DNA of 54,416 nucleotides. It comes from a bacterium. Lineage in GTDB: Bacteria > Campylobacterota > Campylobacteria > Campylobacterales > Sulfurovaceae. The translations under genes were made by a program, and so were the position numbers. Positions 35,651 to 43,517 of this stretch are shown piece after piece. Within the stretch, counting starts at the first letter, position 1. Every line of letters starts with the position of its first letter. The notes below the pieces were generated by a model. That model did not search any database. It saw only the letters and a list, made by a program, of their open reading frames with translations, and was not told the DNA's origin. The stretch covers positions 1 through 54,416 of the forward strand of contig JAHJJU010000045.1 of assembly GCA_018822805.1 (NCBI GenBank), given 5' to 3'.

Positions 35651-35964
35651 TGGTTAAAGTGCAATTTTTAGAATTGGCTCAAAAAGAGTTGGATGATGCT
35701 TTTGAGTATTATGAGTATCAGCAAGCTGATTTGGGTTATCGTTTTGTGCAAGAAGTTTACAACTCTGTAGACCTTATAAAGTTTTATCCTTTGGGGTGGT
35801 GTAATGTTTCAAAAAATACACGTAGATGTTTGGTTAAAACTTTTCCTTATGGTGTGATTTATCAAAAAAGAGAAGATATGATTTTGGTGGTTGCTATTGC
35901 TAACTTGCATCGTAAGCCTAATTATTGGGTGAAGAGGATTAAAAATAAAAAAGCAGGTCATTAA
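35650..35964 (+). CDS. ParE/RelE-superfamily toxin
   Basis: A 104-aa protein of the RelE/ParE fold: an N-terminal helix hairpin (AQKELDDAFEYYEYQQADLGYRFVQEV), the segment FYPLGWCNVSKNTRRCLVKTFPYGVIYQ and the closing strand MILVVAIANLHRKPNYW. The R-x(n)-FPYG-IY-pattern followed by V-AIAH/N-RKP-YW is typical of this toxin group. Whether it attacks gyrase or ribosome-bound mRNA cannot be told. Its stop is directly followed by the queE ATG. Confidence 0.87.
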   Translation: MVKVQFLELAQKELDDAFEYYEYQQADLGYRFVQEVYNSVDLIKFYPLGWCNVSKNTRRCLVKTFPYGVIYQKREDMILVVAIANLHRKPNYWVKRIKNKKAGH

Positions 35965-36723
35965 ATGTTCTACCTAACCGAACAGTTCTTCTCCATTCAA
36001 GGAGAGGGTAAATATGCAGGCGTTCCATCGTACTTTTTACGAACAGGGGGGTGTAATTTGTCCTGTCCCGGATTTGGTGCCAGTTATGATGTGGATGGAG
36101 TTCAGCAGATGGGGTGTGATACCTATTTTGCTGTGGATGGTCATTTTTCTTCTTCTTGGGAGAAGGTGGATGATGCTGGTGTTTTGATAGAACATCTGAA
36201 AAAAGAGTTTGAGACCATTGGGTATTTGCCTCAGTTGGTGATTACGGGTGGTGAACCTTTGTTGTATTATAAAGATGAGGTTTTTTATGCTGTTATTACA
36301 TGGCTAGTCGAGCAGGGAATTAAGATTACTTTTGAGACCAATGGAACGGTAGAGATTGATTTTGAAGCGTATCCCATGTACAAGCAGACTATTTTTGCTT
36401 TGTCTATCAAGTTGGCAAATTCGGGTGAGCCTAAGTCTAAGCGTATTAAACCACAATCCATTGCTAACATGATAGAGCATGGTTATGACAGTTTTTTTAA
36501 ATTTACGATAGATAAGGCATTGGTTGAATCTACAGCGTTGGATGAAATTTCTGAAATTACTAAACCTTTTGAGAATGTTACCATATATTGTATGCCTGTG
36601 GGTGAGAGTCGTGATACCATTTGGAAAAATGATAAGGCTATTTTTGAATTTTGTATGAAGCATAATTTTAACTACAGTGATCGGTTACACATACGGGTGT
36701 TTGATACCACGCAAGGAGTGTAG
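35965..36723 (+). CDS. queE: 7-carboxy-7-deazaguanine synthase QueE, variant cluster loop
   Basis: A radical-SAM enzyme that contracts 6-carboxy-tetrahydropterin to 7-carboxy-7-deazaguanine on the way to queuosine. The 252-aa protein has the [11 protein letters not shown] start, ITGGEPLL for SAM binding and TFETNGT. The cluster cysteines are C30, C34 and C51 (C-x3-C-x16-C with CDT at 51-53), not the usual C-x3-C-x2-C. An insertion of 14 residues separates the last two ligands. I recall similar spacing in Campylobacter relatives. queD lies 0.8 kb downstream. The ATG directly abuts the toxin stop. Confidence 0.9.
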   Translation: MFYLTEQFFSIQGEGKYAGVPSYFLRTGGCNLSCPGFGASYDVDGVQQMGCDTYFAVDGHFSSSWEKVDDAGVLIEHLKKEFETIGYLPQLVITGGEPLLYYKDEVFYAVITWLVEQGIKITFETNGTVEIDFEAYPMYKQTIFALSIKLANSGEPKSKRIKPQSIANMIEHGYDSFFKFTIDKALVESTALDEISEITKPFENVTIYCMPVGESRDTIWKNDKAIFEFCMKHNFNYSDRLHIRVFDTTQGV

Positions 36724-36745
36724 AAATAGTTTAAGGTTAACTCTA

Positions 36746-36751
36746 TATAAT
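36746..36751 (+). promoter_or_regulatory. Probable -10 box of the Sel1-repeat gene and queD
   Basis: TATAAT, 31 bases ahead of the ATG at 36782, in the only gap between queE and the Sel1-repeat gene. No clear -35 is seen. It probably serves both the Sel1 gene and queD, which are 10 bases apart. Confidence 0.45.
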
Positions 36752-36781
36752 CCAAAAAATACCATATAAGGGTTCATTATT

Positions 36782-37480
36782 ATGCCAAACAGCGAATTGA
36801 AAGCCGAAGCATTAGAACGGTTTAATGCCAAAGAGTATCCAAAAGCACTGGAACTTTATCACTATCTAGCTAAACAAGGGGATTTATCATCACTTGCCAC
36901 AGTAGGTTATTTTTATCACAATGGTTTGGGAGTTGAACAGAGTTATACTAAAGCCATTGAGTATTATAAAAAAGCATCAGATGCAGGTGAACACTCTTCT
37001 GCGTATAATTTAGGACTTCTTTATTTTCGAGGACTTGGGGTTGAAAAAGACTCTGTTAAAGCACATAAGTATTATCTAAAAGCAGCTGTTAAAGGTATGC
37101 CTCAAGCACAATTTGATGTGGCACTTATGTTTGAAAATGGCGAAGGGTGTACACAGAATTATTCTGAAGCAGCTTTTTGGTATGAAGAGGCAGCCAAACG
37201 TGGCAATGCAGAAGCTTTTAACAATCTTGGAGCCTTATTTAAAGAAGGTTTGGGTGTGGAGAAGAGTGATAAAAAAGCTTACATATTATTTAAACAAGCA
37301 GCGATGAAAAACTCACCTCAAGGGCAGTTTAATTTGGGTGCCATGTATGATCAAGGTTTGGGTTGTGAGACCAATCAAGAAAAAGCATTAGAGTGGTGTA
37401 GAAAAGCAGCTTTCCAAGGACATCAAAAAGCCAAAGATATCATGCACCGTATGCAACAAGACGGACAGATTGTATTTTAA
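36782..37480 (+). CDS. Sel1-like repeat protein
   Basis: A 232-aa protein made of about six Sel1-like repeats of 36 residues, seen as A-x2-YY-KAS/A-G/K-x2-A-x3-LG-LY-x2-GLGVE-x5-A. Examples are AIEYYKKASDAGEHSSAYNLGLLYFRGLGVE and ALEWCRKAAFQGHQKA. It lacks a clear signal peptide, so it is probably cytoplasmic. Such repeats serve as protein-protein scaffolds. A partner is not evident; the gene stands between queE and queD, probably by chance. Confidence 0.9.
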   Translation: MPNSELKAEALERFNAKEYPKALELYHYLAKQGDLSSLATVGYFYHNGLGVEQSYTKAIEYYKKASDAGEHSSAYNLGLLYFRGLGVEKDSVKAHKYYLKAAVKGMPQAQFDVALMFENGEGCTQNYSEAAFWYEEAAKRGNAEAFNNLGALFKEGLGVEKSDKKAYILFKQAAMKNSPQGQFNLGAMYDQGLGCETNQEKALEWCRKAAFQGHQKAKDIMHRMQQDGQIVF

Positions 37481-37489
37481 GGAACTCCA

Positions 37490-38071
37490 ATGATCATTCG
37501 AAAACTGTTTAAATTTGAAAATGCCCATATTGTTCGTGGATGCAGTACCCGGAAATGTAGTGAAAATATTCATGGACATTCCTATAAAATAGAAGTACTT
37601 TTAGAGTCCAATTATTTAGACTATGGACAGATGGTGTATGATTTTGGTTTGACCAAACGTTATATTAAAGAGCTGATTGATGCATTTGATCACTCTATTA
37701 CTTTATGGTCCGGTGATAAACCTTCTTATGTAGAGGATATGAAAAAACATTCAGCCCGTTGGGTGGAATTGCCTGTTAGTCCATCGGCTGAACAGTTTTC
37801 ACGGGTGATTTACTTAATGGTTGAACGGGTTTTAGCTTGTACAGGTATGGTTAATGGAGAACGAAATGTACAGTTACATAGTGTTATTGTACATGAAACA
37901 GAGACTGGATATGCTCAAGGTTTTAAAGAAGATGCATACAGTGAACTTATGGGAATAATAAGCTTAACGGATATAATTTTTTCCAAACAAATTCAAACGG
38001 AGTGGTCTAATCCAAACCTTTGGAATGAACTCTTAGTAGAAAAATTAATGGTAAATCCAAAAAAAGTGTAG
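37490..38071 (+). CDS. queD: 6-carboxy-5,6,7,8-tetrahydropterin synthase QueD
   Basis: Converts dihydroneopterin triphosphate to 6-carboxy-tetrahydropterin, the step before QueE. The 193-aa protein carries the zinc ligands H13 (FENAHIV), H28 and H30 (IHGHSY), the catalytic cysteine C23 (STRKC) and the acid/base region VHETETGYAQ. It is longer than the 120-aa E. coli enzyme, with an insert around residues 75-100. AAGGAA precedes the ATG. Confidence 0.93.
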   Translation: MIIRKLFKFENAHIVRGCSTRKCSENIHGHSYKIEVLLESNYLDYGQMVYDFGLTKRYIKELIDAFDHSITLWSGDKPSYVEDMKKHSARWVELPVSPSAEQFSRVIYLMVERVLACTGMVNGERNVQLHSVIVHETETGYAQGFKEDAYSELMGIISLTDIIFSKQIQTEWSNPNLWNELLVEKLMVNPKKV

Positions 38072-38111
38072 TATACTTACAAATATTTTTATTATAAAAG
38101 GACATATAAAC

Positions 38112-38753
38112 ATGAAAAAACTTACAGTTTTATCAATCGTAGCAGCATCTCTTCTTTTAGTAGGATGTGGTGATTCAGCAACCGGTGCAGAAGCTAAAGC
38201 AGCAGCAAAACCTGCAGTTGAAACAGCAGCACCTGCAGCAGCAGAGGCTACAAAATCGGCAGCTACAGAAGCTAAAGAAGCAGCAGCAGTTGTTGTTGAA
38301 AAAACAACTGAAGCAGTTACAGAAACAGTAGCAGAAGCTAAAGATGCCGTAGTTGAAACAGCAGCAACAGCAACAGAAGCAGTAGCTGAAGTAGCAACTG
38401 AAGCTAAAGATGCTGTAGTAGAAACAGCAACAGCAGCTGTAGAGACTACAACAGAAGCAGCATCTGCCGTAGCAGAAAAAGCAACAGAAGCAGTAGCAGC
38501 AGCTACAGGTCCTGATGGTAAAGCTCTTTATGCTAAATGTGCCGGTTGTCACGGTGCAGATGGTAAAACAGCTGCTCTTGGTAAATCTGCAGTTATCGCC
38601 GGTCAAACAGCAGCAGATTTAGAGACTAAAATTGCTGGTTACAAAGCCGGTACACTTAATGTAGCCGGTATGGGTGCATTAATGAAAGGTCAAGTTGCTA
38701 CTTACAGTGACGAAGACATTAAAGCAGTTTCTGGATATATTGCAGGACTGTAA
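38112..38753 (+). CDS. Lipoprotein-like mono-haem cytochrome c with Ala/Glu/Thr-rich spacer
   Basis: A 213-aa protein with three parts. First is a signal peptide with a lipobox-like LLLVGC (cysteine at residue 19). Then comes a low-complexity spacer of about 110 residues rich in Ala, Glu, Thr and Val, in which EAKDAVVETA occurs twice. Last is a class I cytochrome c domain with the haem site CAGCH and the axial methionine probably in GMGALMKGQ. The likely role is a membrane-tethered electron shuttle in the periplasm, possibly from the bc1 complex to an oxidase. The spacer would give it reach. Confidence 0.88.
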   Translation: MKKLTVLSIVAASLLLVGCGDSATGAEAKAAAKPAVETAAPAAAEATKSAATEAKEAAAVVVEKTTEAVTETVAEAKDAVVETAATATEAVAEVATEAKDAVVETATAAVETTTEAASAVAEKATEAVAAATGPDGKALYAKCAGCHGADGKTAALGKSAVIAGQTAADLETKIAGYKAGTLNVAGMGALMKGQVATYSDEDIKAVSGYIAGL

Positions 38754-38763
38754 TTTTTATTTT

Positions 38764-38789
38764 GGGTAGAGACATGGCTCTACCCCTAC
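38764..38789. terminator. Hairpin between convergent genes; REP-like element, copy 2
   Basis: GGGTAGAG at 38764-38771 pairs perfectly with CTCTACCC at 38778-38785 across a 6-nt loop, between the cytochrome c gene and the convergent moeA. It has no strong T tract. Bases 38768-38789 are the reverse complement of 771-792, so it is probably a dispersed element doubling as a terminator. Confidence 0.6.
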
Positions 38790-38796
38790 ACAATAA

Positions 38797-40011
38797 TTAT
38801 CTTATAAAAAAATCTTCTTTTTTATCACTTTGTAAATCTATTTTTATTGGTATCATTTTAACCATTTGATTTTCATTTAAATGATCTATCTCTCGTGTGA
38901 CTACAATCATACCATCAGCACGGTTAAGTGGTGAGACCATTCCCGGTTTTTGATTTTTTAGAGGGGCAAATGAATCTCCATCCCACTCTCCTAAAATCAC
39001 AGCATACTTTCCTGCTCTTAATGTATATTCATGACGCATTTTTGTAGTGATAAGTGGATGATAAAAGCTTTTTGTACCTGAAATTTTAAGTAGAATCGGT
39101 TTAACAAACATCTCAAAGTTAACCATGGCTGCGAGTGGATTACCCGGAAGATTGACCACAAAACAGTTGCCCAGTTTTCCAAAGGTAGTCGGTTTACCTG
39201 GTTTGATGTCGATTCCTGAAAAGAGTGTCTCCATGCCCAATTCCCAAAAAGCTTGTTTGGTAAAATCTTTGTCGCCTACACTTACACCTCCTGATGTTAA
39301 AATAAGGTCTGCATCTGTGGCATTATGGACAGCTAATTTTAGTGATTCTAAAGTGTCTCCGGAAGAAGTGATGTAGGAGACATCACAGCCCAATTCTTTG
39401 GCTCTTGCATAAAACATTGGTGCATTGGAGTTGTAGAGCTGATGTTGTTCTATACGTTCATAGTGGGCCTTTAACTCTTCACCTGTACTAAAAATAACCA
39501 CTTTAGGTTTTCGGTAAACTTCGATGTGCGTCATACCTTGTGAAGTAAGTAGAGCAAGGGTATACGCTGTAACTTTTGTTTGTGCAAAAAGAAAAGGGGT
39601 GCCACTTTTAATGTCTTCACCTTTCCAACGTATCATGGCATTCTCTTTAATATGAGATGGAAGTGTAATGGTCTTTTCATTGACTTCTACATCTTCTATC
39701 GGAACAATCGCTTCACAGCCATTGGGTGTTGGAGCACCCGTCATAATCTTGATCACTTCACCATGTTGAAAGACCTCTTCCGGTCTGTCTCCTGCATAGG
39801 TAACCTCTTTAAGGGTAACCTCTTTTCCTGCATCGGCAACTTTAACAGCATAGCCATCCATAGCAGAGTTGTCAAAACGTGGCAAGTCAAATGTGGCATG
39901 GTAATCTTTGGCAACAATGGAGCCAATAGATGCTTCTATAGGAATAATATGGGTACTTTTTTTTGTGACATTATTATAAATAATCTCTAATGCTTTTTCA
40001 ATACTAATCAT
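38797..40011 (-). CDS. moeA: Molybdopterin molybdenumtransferase MoeA
   Basis: Inserts molybdenum into adenylylated molybdopterin, the last step of basic Mo-cofactor synthesis. The 404-aa protein has the conserved RFDNSAMDGYAV near the N-terminus, VEDVEV-type strands of domain II, the molybdopterin-binding-domain motifs IFSTGEEL and LTSGGVSVGDKDF, and GKPTTFGKL followed by LPGNPLAAMVNFEMF, with a C-terminal beta-barrel domain. It is divergently transcribed from the membrane-protein gene at 40100. Confidence 0.96.
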   Translation of the reverse strand: MISIEKALEIIYNNVTKKSTHIIPIEASIGSIVAKDYHATFDLPRFDNSAMDGYAVKVADAGKEVTLKEVTYAGDRPEEVFQHGEVIKIMTGAPTPNGCEAIVPIEDVEVNEKTITLPSHIKENAMIRWKGEDIKSGTPFLFAQTKVTAYTLALLTSQGMTHIEVYRKPKVVIFSTGEELKAHYERIEQHQLYNSNAPMFYARAKELGCDVSYITSSGDTLESLKLAVHNATDADLILTSGGVSVGDKDFTKQAFWELGMETLFSGIDIKPGKPTTFGKLGNCFVVNLPGNPLAAMVNFEMFVKPILLKISGTKSFYHPLITTKMRHEYTLRAGKYAVILGEWDGDSFAPLKNQKPGMVSPLNRADGMIVVTREIDHLNENQMVKMIPIKIDLQSDKKEDFFIR

Positions 40012-40047
40012 AAATTTCCCTTATTTTATATGTGAAAAATATTATAG

Positions 40048-40053
40048 TATAAT
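40048..40053 (+). promoter_or_regulatory. Probable -10 box ahead of the membrane protein and rsmE
   Basis: TATAAT within GTATAATTC, 46 bases before the ATG at 40100, in the divergent gap with moeA. There is no clear -35. AAGGA lies ahead of the ATG. Confidence 0.45.
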
Positions 40054-40099
40054 TCGTGTAAAAAAGTAGATGCAAATCAATCTACAAGAAGGATTTAAA

Positions 40100-40534
40100 A
40101 TGTTCGGTGAGTTTGAAGAGATGATCTTTTACCATGCTGTTTTACTTAAACTAATGTTGGCTGTATTGGTGGTGGGGTTAATTATTCCATTTTTAAGTAG
40201 TGACTGTGCTAAAACCGTAAAGCGTACCCGTATTTATATGTTTGTATCACATGGTACCTTGAGTATGATTGCTTTTTCAGGTTTGATTGCTTTTGTTTTT
40301 GCTGATATGTCAATGACACTTAGTATTGCTGTGATGATTGTTGCTTTTTTTGCGATGATTATGTTAGAAGTAGTGAAGTATAAAAAGATTTTAAAAGATC
40401 GTACTAATTCAGAGCGTTGTATGAAAAATGCAAGAGTAACAGCAGTAGTCTATACACTACTTAATATTGCCATTATTGCTGGGTTGGTGGTTTATAAAAT
40501 TATGGAAGCAAAGAGTGCAGTACCTGTATCATAA
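40100..40534 (+). CDS. Conserved four-helix membrane protein
   Basis: A 144-aa protein with four hydrophobic segments, at about residues 14-33, 46-67, 70-90 and 111-132, and short charged loops (KTVKRTR, KYKKILKDRTNSERCMKN). I do not recognise a named family; I would expect it to be conserved in Campylobacterota. The ATG at 40100 is chosen over 40070 because AAGGA lies 7 bases ahead of it. Its end overlaps the rsmE start by 20 bases, which implies coupled translation. Confidence 0.8.
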   Translation: MFGEFEEMIFYHAVLLKLMLAVLVVGLIIPFLSSDCAKTVKRTRIYMFVSHGTLSMIAFSGLIAFVFADMSMTLSIAVMIVAFFAMIMLEVVKYKKILKDRTNSERCMKNARVTAVVYTLLNIAIIAGLVVYKIMEAKSAVPVS

Positions 40535-41183
40535 AGAAGCAGGTGTCTCAACACTACTGCTAAAAGGTGATGAACATCGTTACATCTTCAAGGTACGAAG
40601 ACACCGTGAGGGTGAAGTAATCGCCCTGCGTAATTTAGAAGATGAGAAGATTTATCACTATGTTATAAGTAGTCTTGATAAAAAAGAGGCTCATCTACAG
40701 TTACAAAACTTAGAAATTTTATCGGTTAAAGCCACACGATCTCTACATATTGGTTGGTGTATCATTGATCCTAAGAGTGTTGAAAAAGTATTACCCACAC
40801 TAAACGAAATAGGTGTAGAACAGATAACCTTCATCTACTGTGAACGTTCTCAAAAGAGTTTTAAACCTGACTTTGCTCGTTTAGAAAAGATATTACTTAA
40901 CTCTTCACAACAGTGTGGACGCAGTGCTATCATGAAGCTCTCTATAGGAAGTTCATTGAAATCATTTGTAAGTAAGTATCCCGATGCTGTAATGATGAAT
41001 TTTTCAGAACAAACATTAACTGACACGGCTGATGTTTCTACAGTAGTTATTGGCTGTGAAGGTGGTTTTACTGCTGATGAAGTGGCGATGTTTTCTTCTG
41101 AAAATATTATGGGTTTAGACACACCACTTATTTTAAAAAGTGAATCGGCTGTTTGTGCTGTGGCTTCTAAGGTGTTGCTGTAG
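40515..41183 (+). CDS. rsmE: 16S rRNA (uracil-1498-N3)-methyltransferase RsmE
   Basis: A SPOUT-class enzyme that methylates U1498 in 16S rRNA. The 222-aa protein has the N-terminal PUA-like part (HRYIFKVRRHREGEVIALRN) and the knotted SPOUT core with CERSQKSFK, NSSQQCGRSAIMKL and the SAM-site sequence VVIGCEGGFTADE, where most homologues have GPEGGF. The GTG at 40515 is taken because it gives MQYLYHKEAG, close to the family start, with GGAAG ahead; longer forms lie wholly inside the upstream gene. Confidence 0.93.
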   Translation: MQYLYHKEAGVSTLLLKGDEHRYIFKVRRHREGEVIALRNLEDEKIYHYVISSLDKKEAHLQLQNLEILSVKATRSLHIGWCIIDPKSVEKVLPTLNEIGVEQITFIYCERSQKSFKPDFARLEKILLNSSQQCGRSAIMKLSIGSSLKSFVSKYPDAVMMNFSEQTLTDTADVSTVVIGCEGGFTADEVAMFSSENIMGLDTPLILKSESAVCAVASKVLL

Positions 41184-41225
41184 TATTAGGTTAACTCTGA
41201 ATTAAAACTCTTTTTAGGAAAAATA

Positions 41226-41819
41226 ATGCAAAAATATTTAGAAGAGACAGAAATAATAGACTACTCAAATAAAGAAGTCAATGCTTTGGCAATGTGCTTA
41301 GCACAAGGGTGTAAAACTGATGCTCAAATAGCCAAAAACTGTTTTGAGTATGTTCGAGACCACATCAACCATTCGGGTGATTATAAAGATGAAGTAACCA
41401 CGTACAAAGCATCCGATGTTCTAAAATATAAAACAGGCTGGTGTTATGCTAAAAGTCACTTGTTAGCAGCACTCTTACGATCCAATGGCATTCCGACAGG
41501 GTTTTCGTATCAGCGATTGAGCTGTTCAGAGTATAAAAAAGATATTTATTGTTTGCATGGGTTAAATAACATTTATCTAAAAGAGTTTGGTTGGTATCGA
41601 GTGGATGCTCGAGGAAATAAAGAGGGTGTCAATGCACAGTTTAATCCACCTTATGAACAGTTGGCATTTGAACTTGAAAAGCATGAGTTTGATTTACCTG
41701 AGATTTTATCTGAACCGTTGGATGAGGTTATTTCTGCTTTGAAGCAACACAGTTGTTATGCTGAGATGATTGAGAATTTTCCTGATGTAGAGAAAAAATG
41801 GCAATTTGGCATATTTTAA
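41226..41819 (+). CDS. Transglutaminase-like cysteine protease-fold protein
   Basis: A 197-aa single-domain protein with the transglutaminase-like catalytic triad order: Cys in KTGWCYAKSHLLAALLRSNGIPTGF, His in CLHGLNNIYL, and Asp in WYRVDARGNK. No signal peptide is seen. Family members act as peptidases or amidases; the substrate is unknown. It follows rsmE after 42 bases and could share its transcript. Confidence 0.87.
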   Translation: MQKYLEETEIIDYSNKEVNALAMCLAQGCKTDAQIAKNCFEYVRDHINHSGDYKDEVTTYKASDVLKYKTGWCYAKSHLLAALLRSNGIPTGFSYQRLSCSEYKKDIYCLHGLNNIYLKEFGWYRVDARGNKEGVNAQFNPPYEQLAFELEKHEFDLPEILSEPLDEVISALKQHSCYAEMIENFPDVEKKWQFGIF

Positions 41820-41840
41820 ATGCTTATATTGAAACTCTAC

Positions 41841-41846
41841 TATAAT
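41841..41846 (+). promoter_or_regulatory. Probable -10 box of the RhuM-like gene
   Basis: TATAAT, 37 bases ahead of the ATG at 41884; AGAGGAG lies 4 bases ahead of that ATG. No clear -35 is visible. Confidence 0.4.
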
Positions 41847-41883
41847 TGGGAAGATAATTTTTTAGAAAGCAAGAGGAGTTGTT

Positions 41884-42426
41884 ATGAGTGAGATTGTGAT
41901 TTATGAGGATGGAGATATCTCTATTGAGGTGTCTATGGATAAAGAGACATTATGGTTAAATGCAGAGCAGATAGCCACTGTTTTTGATGTGAATCGTCCT
42001 GCTATTGTTAAACATATTGGTAATATTTATAAAGTTGATGAGTTGGATAAAGATTCAACCCGTTCCATTTTGGAACAGGTTGCTAAAGATGGCAAAAAAA
42101 GAAAGATGAACTTTTACAATTTGGATATGATTATTGCCACTGGATATCGGGTTAACTCTAAAAAAGCTACAGCTTTTAGACGGTGGGCAACTACAGTTTT
42201 AAAAGAGTATCTCATAGAGGGGTATAGTTTAAACCAAAAACGACTCAACCAAAAAGGTCTACAAGAGTTCAACCAAGCCATAGCACTATTGCAAACAAGC
42301 ATCCAAGAAGATTCACTACAGTGTGATGAGGCGATAGCTCAACTAAAAAAAGAGTTGATACAAAAGGGTGAAGCGAGTGAACTTTTTGGTAGGGAAAAAG
42401 TAGGGTGGGTTTTAACCCACCATTAA
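41884..42426 (+). pseudogene. RhuM-family protein, truncated at a REP-like palindrome
   Basis: The N-terminal RhuM (virulence-protein) domain is intact: DISIEVSMDKETLWLNAEQIATVFDVNRPAIVKHIGNIY, then MNFYNLDMIIATGYRVNSKKATAFRRWATTVLKEYLIEGYSLNQ. In longer relatives the conserved ELFGREK is followed by a C-terminal Fic/death-on-curing-like domain. Here the frame runs from LFGREK into VGWVLTHH and stops; those last residues are encoded by a REP-like palindrome (42400-42424). The 180-aa product therefore lacks its probable catalytic half. Confidence 0.75.
42400..42424. repeat. REP-like palindrome at the RhuM truncation point
   Basis: An 8-bp perfect stem, GGTGGGTT (42404-42411) with AACCCACC (42414-42421), preceded by GTAGG and followed by ATT. 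The GTAGGGTGGG-palindrome style is familiar from dispersed REP elements in many bacteria. It may act as a terminator as well. Confidence 0.6.
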
Positions 42427-42498
42427 TAACATTGGCATAAAATAAAAATTTCGCCGAAAGGCTTCATAAAACCTTTTTTAAATAGACAATATTTTAGC

Positions 42499-42504
42499 TA
42501 TAAT
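42499..42504 (+). promoter_or_regulatory. Probable -10 box of hipB
   Basis: TATAAT within GCTATAATAG, 27 bases ahead of the hipB ATG at 42532. The leader is very short and holds no strong Shine-Dalgarno sequence. Confidence 0.45.
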
Positions 42505-42531
42505 AGTAAAAATAACCCTAAAAAGGCTAAT

Positions 42532-42804
42532 ATGTTATCTTTTTTACCCAAAACCCCAAAAGACATTACAGAAGAACTTCGAGCTAAATTTAAAGCCAGA
42601 CGAAAGAGTTTGAACTATACACAAGATGAACTCTCTTCTCGTTCAGGCGTGAGCCTTGGTTCACTTAAACGGTTTGAAAGTTCTGGAAAAATTTCGTTGG
42701 AATCGTTGTTGAAGTTGGCTTTGGTTTTGGAGTGTTTGGAGGGGTTTTCTGGGGTGTGTGAGGAGAGGGAAGAGATGCCACAGAGTATTGAGGATTTAAG
42801 ATGA
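42532..42804 (+). CDS. hipB: HipB-like XRE-family antitoxin/repressor
   Basis: A 90-aa protein with a Cro/CI-type helix-turn-helix: RAKFKARRKSLNYTQDELSSRSGVSLGSLKRFESSGKISLESLLKLALVL. This pattern is that of the regulators usually found directly upstream of hipA. Its stop overlaps the next ATG (ATGA), the coupling expected for hipBA, but the next gene is a DUF3800 protein and hipA lies 2.7 kb further on. The helix-turn-helix looks intact. Confidence 0.85.
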   Translation: MLSFLPKTPKDITEELRAKFKARRKSLNYTQDELSSRSGVSLGSLKRFESSGKISLESLLKLALVLECLEGFSGVCEEREEMPQSIEDLR

Positions 42805-43517
42805 GTAAGATATCAAATGATGTAGTATACATATTCGTAGATGAAGCAGGTGACATGGATTTTTCTTCTAATGGTTCAAAATATTATATGTTTAATTTTT
42901 TGGTAAAGCAGAGACCATTTAGGGTTCATGAGCATATTGCTAACTATCGGTATTCGCTGTTAGAGAGAAATCTTGATACATCATTTAATGGTCGTAGGTT
43001 AGATATAGAGTATTTTCATGCACACAATGACAATAAATACATAAAAAAAGAACTTTTTAATACCATAGCTATTTTTGATAAAAATAGGGTAAAGGTCTAC
43101 TCTTATATTCTTGAAAAACCAAAGGTTAATCCAAAGAAACGAAAAGAGAAAGATAAGTTTTATATTGACAATTTGAATTACTCTATACAGATGTTGCTAG
43201 ATAAATTACAGATTGATAAAAATTTCATTATTGTAACCGATAGACTCCCCGTACAAAATAACAAAAAGAAGCAAGTCGGTGCTTTGAAGAAGGGGATTAG
43301 AAAGTATATTAAAAGTAATGAACTCACTATCAGATATGATATCTTTCATCATGCAAGTTCATCAAGTGCCAATTTACAAATAGTGGACTATATCTCGTGG
43401 GCTATTTTTAGAAAATATGAACGAGATGAAGATGGTTATTATGAAAAAATTAAAGAGTATATTTTAAATGAAGATATAATGACAAAAGATAGGGAAATAA
43501 ATCATTATGAGAAATGA
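42801..43517 (+). CDS. DUF3800 protein (RNase H-like fold)
   Basis: A 238-aa protein beginning with YIFVDEAGDMDF, the acid-rich first strand typical of DUF3800, followed by a mid-strand FIIVTDRLP and the C-terminal QIVDYISWAIFRKYERDEDGYYEKIK. These positions carry the acidic residues (D in VDEAGD, D in TDRLP, D in IVDYISW) predicted to form an RNase H-like active site. The family is common in mobile and defence regions. It begins by ATGA overlap with hipB, in the place expected for hipA. Confidence 0.85.
   Translation: MSKISNDVVYIFVDEAGDMDFSSNGSKYYMFNFLVKQRPFRVHEHIANYRYSLLERNLDTSFNGRRLDIEYFHAHNDNKYIKKELFNTIAIFDKNRVKVYSYILEKPKVNPKKRKEKDKFYIDNLNYSIQMLLDKLQIDKNFIIVTDRLPVQNNKKKQVGALKKGIRKYIKSNELTIRYDIFHHASSSSANLQIVDYISWAIFRKYERDEDGYYEKIKEYILNEDIMTKDREINHYEK

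Noticed and set aside
35965-38071. queE and queD as parts of a DNA 7-deazaguanine (Dpd) modification cluster
   Set aside because: No DpdA-like transglycosylase or other Dpd gene lies nearby, and the DndB-like gene is 19 kb away. Queuosine synthesis for tRNA explains both genes.
38175-38606. 143-aa minus-strand frame rich in Cys, Phe and Tyr
   Set aside because: It is the reverse shadow of the GCA/GAA-rich spacer of the cytochrome c gene. Its composition is explained by that repeat, and no start signal is present.
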